The position numbers and the translations under genes are program-made. This document shows positions 1 to 6,058 of a stretch of DNA of 8,394 nucleotides, piece after piece. The notes beneath the pieces are model-generated. The model was not told where the DNA came from. It saw only the letters and a program-made list of their open reading frames with translations, and did not search any database. Source of the DNA: Mariniphaga sp. (lineage in GTDB: Bacteria > Bacteroidota > Bacteroidia > Bacteroidales > Prolixibacteraceae); assembly GCA_013203525.1 (NCBI GenBank), contig JABMQB010000693.1, positions 1 to 8,394 of the forward strand, given 5' to 3'. Position 1 is the first letter of the stretch. Every line of letters begins with the position of its first letter.

Positions 1-11
1 ACATATTTTAG

Positions 12-248
12 GACGACACAGCCAGCGAGGTAACGGTTACCCTGATTGGATTAACGGTAGGCGGTGAAAATCCTCCTGATTGGGATATGGAAATATACAA
101 CGAGGCCCAAATGCTGATATTGAAAAAAACCGGAATAAAAACCCAATCAGCCATTTTAAACACAAAAAACATGGCGGAAGGGATTTATATTGTGCGAGCC
201 ATTGTTGGCGGGAATATTGTTTCTGCCAAATTGGTTGTTGCTAAATAG
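12..248 (+). CDS. C-terminal fragment of a T9SS-sorted secreted protein (5' part missing or broken)
   Basis: The 78 codons before the TAG at 246-248 encode a beta-rich tail that resembles a type IX secretion C-terminal sorting domain: a 'WDMEIYNEAQ' strand, then 'LNTKNMAEGIYIVRAIVGG' and a final 'SAKLVVAK'. In this family the tail directs an exported protein through the T9SS and is cleaved at the cell surface. The frame is closed by a TAG at 9-11, directly after a TTTT run at 6-9, so it cannot be read through to the window edge. The first possible ATG is at 87, in the middle of the domain, which is an unlikely true start. The best explanation is the last part of a larger gene with a frameshift or nonsense change (real or a sequence error) near position 9. 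With so few upstream bases, the catalytic part of the protein cannot be identified. A strong terminator follows 12 bases after the stop. Confidence 0.6.
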   Translation, partial: DDTASEVTVTLIGLTVGGENPPDWDMEIYNEAQMLILKKTGIKTQSAILNTKNMAEGIYIVRAIVGGNIVSAKLVVAK

Positions 249-260
249 ATCCTAAAATTT

Positions 261-293
261 AAGGGCTTAGCTGATTGAGGCAGCTAAGCCCTT
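261..293 (+). terminator. Rho-independent terminator after the T9SS fragment
   Basis: A perfect 13-bp inverted repeat (261-273 pairs with 281-293, core GGGCTTAGCTG / CAGCTAAGCCC) encloses a 7-base loop. The T-rich tract at 292-299 follows the GC-rich core. It lies 12 bases downstream of the stop at 248 and before the next gene, so it separates the two transcription units. Confidence 0.9.
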
Positions 294-341
294 TTTATTA
301 AAAAAAGATAAAGTTGTTTTGAATTCTAATTACAGTATTAA

Positions 342-1295
342 ATGAAAATAAAATATTTTTTGATTACGATTGGTTTATTAAGCTCGACCTTTTACATTAC
401 CGCCCAGAAATACAAGTATGTCCCATTTCCCGACTCAAACGCCGTCTGGAGTGAAATTTACTGGAAACCCTTAGGTGAGCCGCCACCATGGTGGGAGTAT
501 AATAAATTTGCCCTATTTAACGAGGATACAGTCATTAATGGCATTGTTTACCACAAACTTTTCCACACCCATGCTTCTGAAATTACACGTAAAAATTCGG
601 AATGTATTGGTGGGATAAGGGAAGATAGCCTAAAGAGGGTATTTGCCAGTAGGTCTTTATTTAATCTGGTACCGGAAATAAAAGAAGTTTTAATCTATGA
701 TTTTTCTTTGAACGAAGGGGATACTTTATATACAAATTACGCAGATAGCATATGCACAAATAGTTTCCTAAATGAATATGAAGTTGTCAACTCTATTGAT
801 ACCATTCTCCTATATAATAGTTATCGAAAAGTTTATACCCTCGACAATCCTAATCAAACCATTTGGATTGAAGGCATAGGATGCGTCCAGGGATTGTTGA
901 CCTGCTGGCCAGATTGGCCAACGAATCAAATGAAGAATGAACTAGTATGTATGCATCAAAATGATACCTTAATGTATTTTAACACAGGAATGTTTTATGC
1001 TTCTTTCGATGATTGTGTCCCGCAATTTGTAAAAGATGGCATTGCATTGCTCCCCAATACAGAGGTTAAAATTTACCCCAATCCTGCAACCGGCGGTACA
1101 ATCAATTTCGAGGGCCTTGATTTCGAAACCCTCGAACTGTTTGATTTAAACGGAAAACTTATAAGGGAAGAACGAATCCCTGGAATGGATTGTTACCAGT
1201 TAGATGTATCAAGCCTGCCACCCGGGGTTTATACCTACCGTTTAAAAACCAAGGGACTGGTGCCTTCAATTGGGAAAATTATTGTACAATATTAA
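342..1295 (+). CDS. Secreted protein with T9SS type A sorting domain, function unknown
   Basis: This is a complete 317-aa protein. Residues 1-21 form a Sec signal peptide (KIKYFLITIGLLSSTFYITA, cleavage probably before Q22). The mature region, about 23-235, is rich in aromatic residues and contains 'INGIVYHKL', 'IGGIREDS' (89-96), 'YDFSLNEGDTL' (119-129) and 'WIEGIG' (175-180). These short motifs recur in a group of Bacteroidota secreted proteins with no assigned role. Five cysteines lie in the mature middle part (88, 138, 181, 188, 203), and disulfides are possible. Residues 243-317 are a clear type A sorting domain: 'KIYPNPA' (243-249), 'LELFDLNGKLI' (264-274) and 'LPPGVYTYRL' (292-301). 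The product is therefore expected on the cell surface or released. The ATG is chosen because the signal peptide starts exactly there. It stands alone after a terminator and ends 7 bases from the convergent gene. No catalytic motif was recognised. Confidence 0.9.
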   Translation: MKIKYFLITIGLLSSTFYITAQKYKYVPFPDSNAVWSEIYWKPLGEPPPWWEYNKFALFNEDTVINGIVYHKLFHTHASEITRKNSECIGGIREDSLKRVFASRSLFNLVPEIKEVLIYDFSLNEGDTLYTNYADSICTNSFLNEYEVVNSIDTILLYNSYRKVYTLDNPNQTIWIEGIGCVQGLLTCWPDWPTNQMKNELVCMHQNDTLMYFNTGMFYASFDDCVPQFVKDGIALLPNTEVKIYPNPATGGTINFEGLDFETLELFDLNGKLIREERIPGMDCYQLDVSSLPPGVYTYRLKTKGLVPSIGKIIVQY

Positions 1296-1302
1296 TCTCT
1301 CA

Positions 1303-2232
1303 TTACACCTCAAACGAATCCACTTCTCTATAGGCATCAATAAACGCAAGCTCTCCTTCTTTACCACGTTTGCTTTTGCCATGCTCACAACAAAGCACAC
1401 CATCATACCCTTTGGTATAAATATGCTTAAAAATATTTTTATAATTTATTTCACCAGTGGTTGGTTCCTTCCTTCCCGGATTATCGCCAATATGAAAAGC
1501 TGCAATATAATCCCAACACATATCGATATTCGGGATTATATTCCCTTCGGTAATCTGCTGATGATAAATATCATCCACAATTTTACAACTTGGGTGGTTT
1601 ACTGCCACACAAATCATTTTTGTTTGCGACATTTTTGTAAGGAATAAACCCGGGTGGTCTGTATGGGCATTCAGCGGTTCCATTACCAGAGTTAGTCCTG
1701 TTTTACCAACAATATCGCAGCACATACGCATATTTTCAATCACGTTAGATGTTTGATAATCCCAATCCAGTTTTTCATCATAACGGCCCGGAACTTCTAA
1801 AGCAGTTTTAACACCAGTTCGTTTTTGCACTTCAAGCCCTTCAGCCATTTTCTTTTTCAACATGTCTTTAACTTCGGCATCCTGAAGAACCATTGATCTT
1901 ACACTAAAATCGGCATACAATACAAATGGACCTAAATCCATTCCCTGCCTCGCAAGTTCATTCGCAATTTGTTCCTGTTGTGCAGGTTCCCTTCCCATTA
2001 AACCATTATCAAAAATTGCTCTGAAACCCTGATCAGCTATAAATTTAATATTATCAATCGGGTCAGATCCGGCATGTTCCCTAAACGTTCCTAATCCGGG
2101 TGCATATTTTAATTTGAATTTTTCAGAATTCGACAATTTTGATTCTGAAGAAACTGCGTTCAGTGCTCCGGCTATTCCGGTAAATGCAATTCCACTTGCT
2201 GCAGTATTTTTTATGAAATTCCTTCTCTTCAT
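1303..2232 (-). CDS. Tat-exported hydroxypyruvate isomerase-like TIM barrel protein
   Basis: The protein is 309 aa. Residues 1-30 are a twin-arginine signal ('KRRNFIKN' at 2-9, then a hydrophobic Ala/Gly-rich stretch), so the folded enzyme is expected in the periplasm. The rest is a xylose-isomerase-like TIM barrel of the AP endonuclease 2 superfamily, closest in pattern to hydroxypyruvate isomerase (Hyi). Visible signatures are 'MEPLNAHTDHPGLFLT' (184-199), 'DDIYHQQITEGN' (220-231), 'HIGDNPGRKEPTTGEINY' (247-264) and 'CCEHGKSK' (281-288). The likely divalent-metal ligands are E185, D221, H247 and E283; by family knowledge the two glutamates also act in ketose-aldose proton transfer. All appear intact. 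An exported Hyi makes little sense for glyoxylate metabolism, so a sugar or keto-sugar substrate is more likely (inference). It is divergent from the oxidoreductase operon at 2420 and probably belongs to the same pathway. A lone isomerase, epimerase or lyase role remains possible. Confidence 0.9.
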   Translation of the reverse strand: MKRRNFIKNTAASGIAFTGIAGALNAVSSESKLSNSEKFKLKYAPGLGTFREHAGSDPIDNIKFIADQGFRAIFDNGLMGREPAQQEQIANELARQGMDLGPFVLYADFSVRSMVLQDAEVKDMLKKKMAEGLEVQKRTGVKTALEVPGRYDEKLDWDYQTSNVIENMRMCCDIVGKTGLTLVMEPLNAHTDHPGLFLTKMSQTKMICVAVNHPSCKIVDDIYHQQITEGNIIPNIDMCWDYIAAFHIGDNPGRKEPTTGEINYKNIFKHIYTKGYDGVLCCEHGKSKRGKEGELAFIDAYREVDSFEV

Positions 2233-2344
2233 AGTTAATTGGTTTATATGTTTTATTAATCCAATAAAAATAACAAATTCATTTAAAATATCTTATTATG
2301 ATTTATAGTGATTGAAAATTTCCAAAATTCATTTATTTATATTT

Positions 2345-2358
2345 ACAACTTAGGTTGT
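2345..2358. promoter_or_regulatory. Candidate operator, near-palindrome ACAACTTAGGTTGT
   Basis: Arms ACAAC (2345-2349) and GTTGT (2354-2358) are perfect inverted repeats around a 4-base centre with one off-symmetry pair. The site sits in the divergent region and covers the candidate -33 element of the oxidoreductase operon, a place where a dimeric regulator could block or recruit polymerase. No regulator gene is in the window, and a 5-bp arm match can arise by chance in AT-rich DNA. Confidence 0.25.
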
Positions 2359-2385
2359 TTCTCAATAAAAGAGTTGTTAATTTTA
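2355..2385 (+). promoter_or_regulatory. Candidate sigma-ABfr-type promoter of the oxidoreductase operon
   Basis: The major Bacteroidota promoter pattern is a TTTG-like -33 element, about 19-21 bases, then TAnnTTTG at -7. Here TTG at 2355-2357 is followed after 20 bases by TAATTTTA at 2378-2385, which misses only the last G. Transcription would start near 2391, leaving a leader of about 29 bases before the ATG at 2420. The fit is good in spacing but the elements are AT-rich and short. Confidence 0.35.
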
Positions 2386-2419
2386 ACGGCTACTAAATCA
2401 TTCTAAACTAAAATAAATT

Positions 2420-3580
2420 ATGGATAGAAAACTTCGAATGGGAATGGTCGGCGGAGGAACCGATGCATTTATTGGTGCAATCCACCGCCTTGCAGCCTTA
2501 ATGGACAACCAAATTGAGCTTGTATGTGGCTGTTTTAGCATCGATCCGGAAATATCCAAATCATCCGGAAAGTCATATTATTTACCTGAAAACAGAGTAT
2601 ATAAAACCTATCAGGAAATGTTTGAAAACGAAGCCAAACTTCCTGAGGGAGAACAAATGGATTTTGTATCCATCGTTACACCCAACTTTGTACATTTCGG
2701 TCCGGCAATGATGGCTCTTGAAAACGGGTTTCATGTAGTACTGGACAAACCCATAACATTTACCTTGAACGAAGCTCTGAAACTCAAGGAAAAACTGGAC
2801 GAAACGGGATTAACCTTTGCATTAACACACACTTACTCGGGCTATCCGGCTGTAAAACATGCCAAACAAATGATTGTTGAAGGGCAATTGGGGAAAATCA
2901 GGAAATTATTTGTTGAATATCCTCAAGGATGGCTTTCCGATAAACAAGAAGATAAAGGAAACCCGCAGGCTTCATGGCGTACCGATCCTAAACGATCAGG
3001 AAAAGCAGGATGTATGGGCGATATCGGAACCCATGCACACCATTTGGCAGAATATATTACCGGATTAAAAGTTACAGAAATCTGCGCCGAATTGAATGTA
3101 TTTGTTCCAAATCGTTTATTGGATGATGATGGGGCCGCACTATTGCGTTTTAACAACGGTGCAAAAGGAGTACTTTTTGCTACCCAGGTTGCTGCTGGTG
3201 AAGAGAATGATATAAAAATCAGGATTTATGGAGACAAGGGAGGTCTAGAATGGGCGCAAATGGAACCGAATTCCTTAATCATAAAATGGAAGGGTAACCC
3301 AACTCAGGTTTTACGCACCGGCACCAGCCTTAACAGCAGTGTTGCTGCACATAATACCCGAACTCCGGGAGGCCACCCAGAAGGATATTTAGAAGCCTTT
3401 GCCAATATCTACCGTAACTTTGCATGGACAGTTATGGCAAAAATTGATGGTAATGAACCAACGGCTGAAATGTTGGATTTCCCGGGAGTAGAAGATGGAA
3501 TCCGGGGAATGCAGTTTATCGATGCAGTTGTTAAAAACGGTTACGACGATACAACAAAATGGATTAAATTCGGAGAATAA
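2420..3580 (+). CDS. Cytoplasmic Gfo/Idh/MocA family NAD(P)-dependent oxidoreductase
   Basis: The protein is 386 aa with no signal peptide. The N-terminal Rossmann domain (about 5-135) has a nucleotide-binding loop 'GMVGGGTDAFIG' (8-19), which departs slightly from the classic GxGxxG, and a later strand 'FVSIVTPN' (82-89). 'DKP' at 109-111 stands in for the usual EKP cofactor/active-site motif. The C-terminal half (about 136-386) is the Gfo/Idh/MocA alpha/beta substrate domain. It contains 'GDIGTHAHHLAEY' (200-212), in which D201, H205 and probably H208 occupy the positions of family catalytic and substrate-binding residues. Members oxidise or reduce a hydroxyl of a sugar, polyol or cyclitol with NAD(P); which one cannot be told. 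It is the first gene of a three-gene operon, followed after 55 bases by a TIM-barrel isomerase. This kind of MocA-type dehydrogenase next to this kind of isomerase is, from memory, a frequent pairing in several phyla. Myo-inositol dehydrogenase-like activity is one alternative. Confidence 0.93.
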   Translation: MDRKLRMGMVGGGTDAFIGAIHRLAALMDNQIELVCGCFSIDPEISKSSGKSYYLPENRVYKTYQEMFENEAKLPEGEQMDFVSIVTPNFVHFGPAMMALENGFHVVLDKPITFTLNEALKLKEKLDETGLTFALTHTYSGYPAVKHAKQMIVEGQLGKIRKLFVEYPQGWLSDKQEDKGNPQASWRTDPKRSGKAGCMGDIGTHAHHLAEYITGLKVTEICAELNVFVPNRLLDDDGAALLRFNNGAKGVLFATQVAAGEENDIKIRIYGDKGGLEWAQMEPNSLIIKWKGNPTQVLRTGTSLNSSVAAHNTRTPGGHPEGYLEAFANIYRNFAWTVMAKIDGNEPTAEMLDFPGVEDGIRGMQFIDAVVKNGYDDTTKWIKFGE

Positions 3581-3598
3581 CTTATTAATATAGAAATT

Positions 3599-3633
3599 AC
3601 TCGCAACTCGTAACTTATTACTTAAAACTAATA
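3599..3633 (+). repeat. Degenerate heptamer tandem (5 x ACTNNNN) between operon genes
   Basis: Five consecutive 7-base units all begin with ACT: ACTCGCA, ACTCGTA, ACTTATT, ACTTAAA and ACTAATA. They fill the end of the 55-bp gap and stop two bases before the ATG at 3636. A 10-base direct repeat TAACTTATTA also occurs at 3578-3587 (overlapping the upstream stop codon) and at 3611-3620. The function is unknown; it may be a slippage-generated array decayed by point changes. Confidence 0.4.
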
Positions 3634-3635
3634 AA

Positions 3636-4634
3636 ATGGCCAGACCAGTTACATTATTTACCGGACAATGGGCCGATCTCCCCATTGAAACCATGTGTCA
3701 AAAAGCAGTTGAGTTTGGATATGATGGATTAGAGCTTTGCTGCTGGGGAAACCACATGGAAATCGACAAAGCCGACCAGGCTTATTGTGATGAAAGAAAG
3801 GCTCTTCTCAAAAAATATGATTTAAGCTTATTTGCAATTTCAACACATCTGGTTGGACAATGTGTTTCTGATCCGATTGATGAACGCCATAAAGGTATTG
3901 TTCCCGATTATATTTGGGGCGATGGCGATCCGGAAGGAGTTCGTCAGCGGGCTGCTGAAGAAATGATAAAAACAGCCAAAGTTGCCAAAATGCTTGAGCT
4001 GGACACAGTTATTGGATTTACAGGAAGCCCAATCTGGCATATGCTTTATTCATTCCCACCCGCTACTCCTGAAATGATTCAAAAAGGTTACGAAGATTTT
4101 GCCAAAAGGTGGATACCAATTTTGGATGAATACCAAAAACTGGGAGTAAAATTTGCATTGGAGGCACATCCAACTGAAATTGCTTTTGATATTCATACAG
4201 CACACCTGACGCTTAAAGCATTAAATAACCATCCGGCATTTGGATTTAATTACGATCCAAGCCATTTGGGATATCAACATGTTGATTATGTACGCTTTAT
4301 TTATGAATTTGCTGACCGGATTTTTCATGTACATATGAAAGATGCATACTGGAGCGATGTACCAATGGGAGTTGGTGTATTTGGCGGGCACATGGAATTT
4401 GGCGATAACCGCAGATATTGGAATTTCCGCAGCCTTGGACGGGGTAAAGTTGATTTTGAAAATATCATCCGTGCTTTAAACGACATTGGTTATAAAGGCC
4501 CACTTTCTGTGGAATGGGAAGACAGCGGGATGAACCGTGAAGTTGGAGCTGAAGAAGCTTGCGATTTTGTGAGATATTCAGATTTTGAACCATCAGATGT
4601 GGCTTTTGATGACGCTATGCAAAAGGATAATTAA
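3636..4634 (+). CDS. Sugar phosphate isomerase/epimerase family TIM barrel protein
   Basis: The protein is 332 aa, cytoplasmic, without a signal peptide. It is a xylose-isomerase-like TIM barrel (AP endonuclease 2 superfamily, IolE/epimerase-like). The first barrel strand holds '[14 protein letters not shown]' (27-40). The metal-site pattern is clear: E176 in 'FALEAHPTE', D207 and H210 in '[10 protein letters not shown]', H233 in 'HVHMKD' and E293 in 'LSVEWED'. Members use a divalent metal such as Mn to move protons next to a carbonyl (isomerase, epimerase, dehydratase or lyase). An insertion at 82-105 ('[20 protein letters not shown]') and the loop 237-268 probably form substrate-specific lids. 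It lies between two Gfo/Idh/MocA oxidoreductase genes, 55 bases after one and 18 bases before the other, so it very likely acts on a keto product of one of them. The precise substrate is not known. The ATG is preceded by an A-rich leader typical of this phylum. Confidence 0.92.
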   Translation: MARPVTLFTGQWADLPIETMCQKAVEFGYDGLELCCWGNHMEIDKADQAYCDERKALLKKYDLSLFAISTHLVGQCVSDPIDERHKGIVPDYIWGDGDPEGVRQRAAEEMIKTAKVAKMLELDTVIGFTGSPIWHMLYSFPPATPEMIQKGYEDFAKRWIPILDEYQKLGVKFALEAHPTEIAFDIHTAHLTLKALNNHPAFGFNYDPSHLGYQHVDYVRFIYEFADRIFHVHMKDAYWSDVPMGVGVFGGHMEFGDNRRYWNFRSLGRGKVDFENIIRALNDIGYKGPLSVEWEDSGMNREVGAEEACDFVRYSDFEPSDVAFDDAMQKDN

Positions 4635-4652
4635 CTAACCAATTAAAATAAA

Positions 4653-5969
4653 ATGACAAACAGACGAACTTTTATTAAAAACTCAGCTTTAGCAACAGCC
4701 GGAGTTGGGCTTGCAGCATCAATGCCATTGGCAATGGATTCATGTGCTGGCGCCAATGAAAAACTGGTATGTGGATTAATCGGAGCAAACGGGATGGGTT
4801 TTGCCGACCTTCAGGCTTTTCTTGACCAACCAAATACCGAATGTGCAGCTATTTGCGATGTGGATGAAAATGCATTAAACAAGCGGCTTACCGATACTGA
4901 AAAAATTCAGGGAATAAAACCCAAGGGTTTTAAAGATTACCGAAAATTACTGGAAGAACCTGGAATTGATGTAATCATAATCGGTACTCCCGATCACTGG
5001 CATTGTTTGCCTATGGTTGAAGCCTGTCAGTTAGGTAAAGATGTTTACTGCGAAAAACCGCTTGGTAATTCAATTGAAGAAATTAACATTATGGAGCGTG
5101 CCGCAGCCAAATACAATACAGTTGTACAGGTAGGTATGTGGCAACGCAGCGATCCTCATTGGCGCAATGCTGTTGATTTTGTAAAATCAGGGAAACTGGG
5201 TAAAATCCGTACAGTACGTACCTGGGCTTACCAGGGTTGGATGGAACCCGTACCGGTGAAACCCGATAGTGATGCCCCTGCAGGAGTCGATTATGATTTC
5301 TGGTTAGGACCCGCACCAAAACGTCCTTTTAATCCAAATCGCTTTCATTTTAATTTCCGTTGGTATTATGATTATGCAGGCGGACTAATGACCGATTGGG
5401 GTGTGCATATAATCGACTATGGTTTGTTTGGAATGGGCGATCCTTCCCCAAAATCGATAATGGCAATGGGTGGTAAATATGCTTATCCTGAAGATGCAGC
5501 CGAAACACCTGATACATTACAGGCATTATACGAATTTGATGGGCACACCATGCTATGGGATCACGGAACCGGTATTGATGGTGGTTATTACGGCCGGAAT
5601 CATGGAGTTGGATTTGTTGGTAATAACGGAACATTAGTTGTCGATCGTGAAGGATGGGAAGTAATTCCTGAAAGAAAAAGGAGGGAGGACCTAATGGAAC
5701 GAGTCGATTTAATTAAAGGTTCCGGGAAAGGACTTGAATTGCACATGGCCAATTTCATTGAAGGGGTAAAAAAACGTAAGATGGATCTGAATGCCAATAT
5801 TACTGTTGCTGCAAATACTGCCCGTGTAGCTCATTTGGGAAATATTGCCCAACGCACCGGAAAACGTTTATATTGGGATACTGAAAACAGCAAATTTATA
5901 GATGACAATGAAGCGAATGGATACCTGGTTCCAAATTACCGGGCTCCATGGGAGTTGCCAAAAATATAA
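4653..5969 (+). CDS. Tat-exported Gfo/Idh/MocA family oxidoreductase
   Basis: The protein is 438 aa. Residues 1-30 are a twin-arginine signal: 'NRRTFIKN' (3-10) followed by an Ala/Gly-rich hydrophobic stretch. C31 in 'MDSCAG' could be a lipidation site, but the lipobox is poor (D at -2), so soluble periplasmic is equally likely. The Rossmann fold begins at 'VCGLIGANGMG' (39-49), with 'VIIIGTPDHWH' (107-117) and 'CEKPLG' (133-138) giving the cofactor-binding and EKP motifs. The C-terminal domain contains 'GGLMTDWGVHIIDYGLFG' (243-260), with D248 and H252 at the usual catalytic positions. Family knowledge: many Tat-exported relatives keep NAD(P) tightly bound and either oxidise sugars with another partner or use redox-assisted glycoside cleavage (GH109-like). 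This one lacks a clear GH109 signature. It is the last gene of the operon, 18 bases after the isomerase, and is followed by a bidirectional terminator. Substrate unknown. Confidence 0.92.
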   Translation: MTNRRTFIKNSALATAGVGLAASMPLAMDSCAGANEKLVCGLIGANGMGFADLQAFLDQPNTECAAICDVDENALNKRLTDTEKIQGIKPKGFKDYRKLLEEPGIDVIIIGTPDHWHCLPMVEACQLGKDVYCEKPLGNSIEEINIMERAAAKYNTVVQVGMWQRSDPHWRNAVDFVKSGKLGKIRTVRTWAYQGWMEPVPVKPDSDAPAGVDYDFWLGPAPKRPFNPNRFHFNFRWYYDYAGGLMTDWGVHIIDYGLFGMGDPSPKSIMAMGGKYAYPEDAAETPDTLQALYEFDGHTMLWDHGTGIDGGYYGRNHGVGFVGNNGTLVVDREGWEVIPERKRREDLMERVDLIKGSGKGLELHMANFIEGVKKRKMDLNANITVAANTARVAHLGNIAQRTGKRLYWDTENSKFIDDNEANGYLVPNYRAPWELPKI

Positions 5970-5980
5970 AAAGAGCTTAT

Positions 5981-6030
5981 TTTTAATCAAAAAAATCCAG
6001 TGCAAATTCACTGGATTTTTTTGATTAAAA
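5981..6030. terminator. Bidirectional intrinsic terminator between convergent operons
   Basis: Perfect 22-bp arms (5981-6002 and 6009-6030) enclose a 6-base loop CAAATT. The core is ATCCAGTG / CACTGGAT, with an A7 run on the left arm and a T7 run on the right. Read from either strand, the hairpin ends in a run of T, so it can stop both the plus operon ending at 5969 and the minus operon ending at 6059. Confidence 0.92.
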
Positions 6031-6058
6031 GAATTGTTTTCTGTTTAATTGAACGGTT

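Larger units (their letters stand above)
2233..2419. promoter_or_regulatory. Divergent intergenic control region
   Basis: This 187-bp, very AT-rich stretch separates the Tat-exported isomerase (minus) from the oxidoreductase operon (plus) and must hold the promoters of both. A candidate Bacteroidota-type promoter and a near-palindrome were found for the plus direction and are listed separately. No convincing -33/-7 pair was found by eye for the minus direction, and no open reading frame of substance fits here. Confidence 0.6.

Noticed and set aside
296..341. Promoter for the T9SS gene at 342
   Set aside because: TTG occurs at 314-316, but the only TA-rich partner at proper spacing runs into the start codon, so no credible -33/-7 pair could be assigned.
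1280..1291. Perfect 12-base palindrome TATTGTACAATA
   Set aside because: It falls inside the last codons of the T9SS gene (IVQY), has no loop for a hairpin and no T-run, so it is probably chance from codon content.
1270..1647. 125-codon plus-strand open frame
   Set aside because: It lies antisense to the well-supported Tat-exported isomerase and overlaps the end of the T9SS gene; its translation has no recognisable domain and odd composition.
3389..3694. 101-codon minus-strand open frame
   Set aside because: It overlaps two real plus-strand genes and their gap; no signal peptide, motif or upstream leader supports it.
4653..5969. GH109-type alpha-N-acetylgalactosaminidase
   Set aside because: Tat export and the Rossmann fold fit, but the motifs seen (CEKPLG, TDWGVHIIDY) match the general oxidoreductase group and no GH109-specific signature was recognised.
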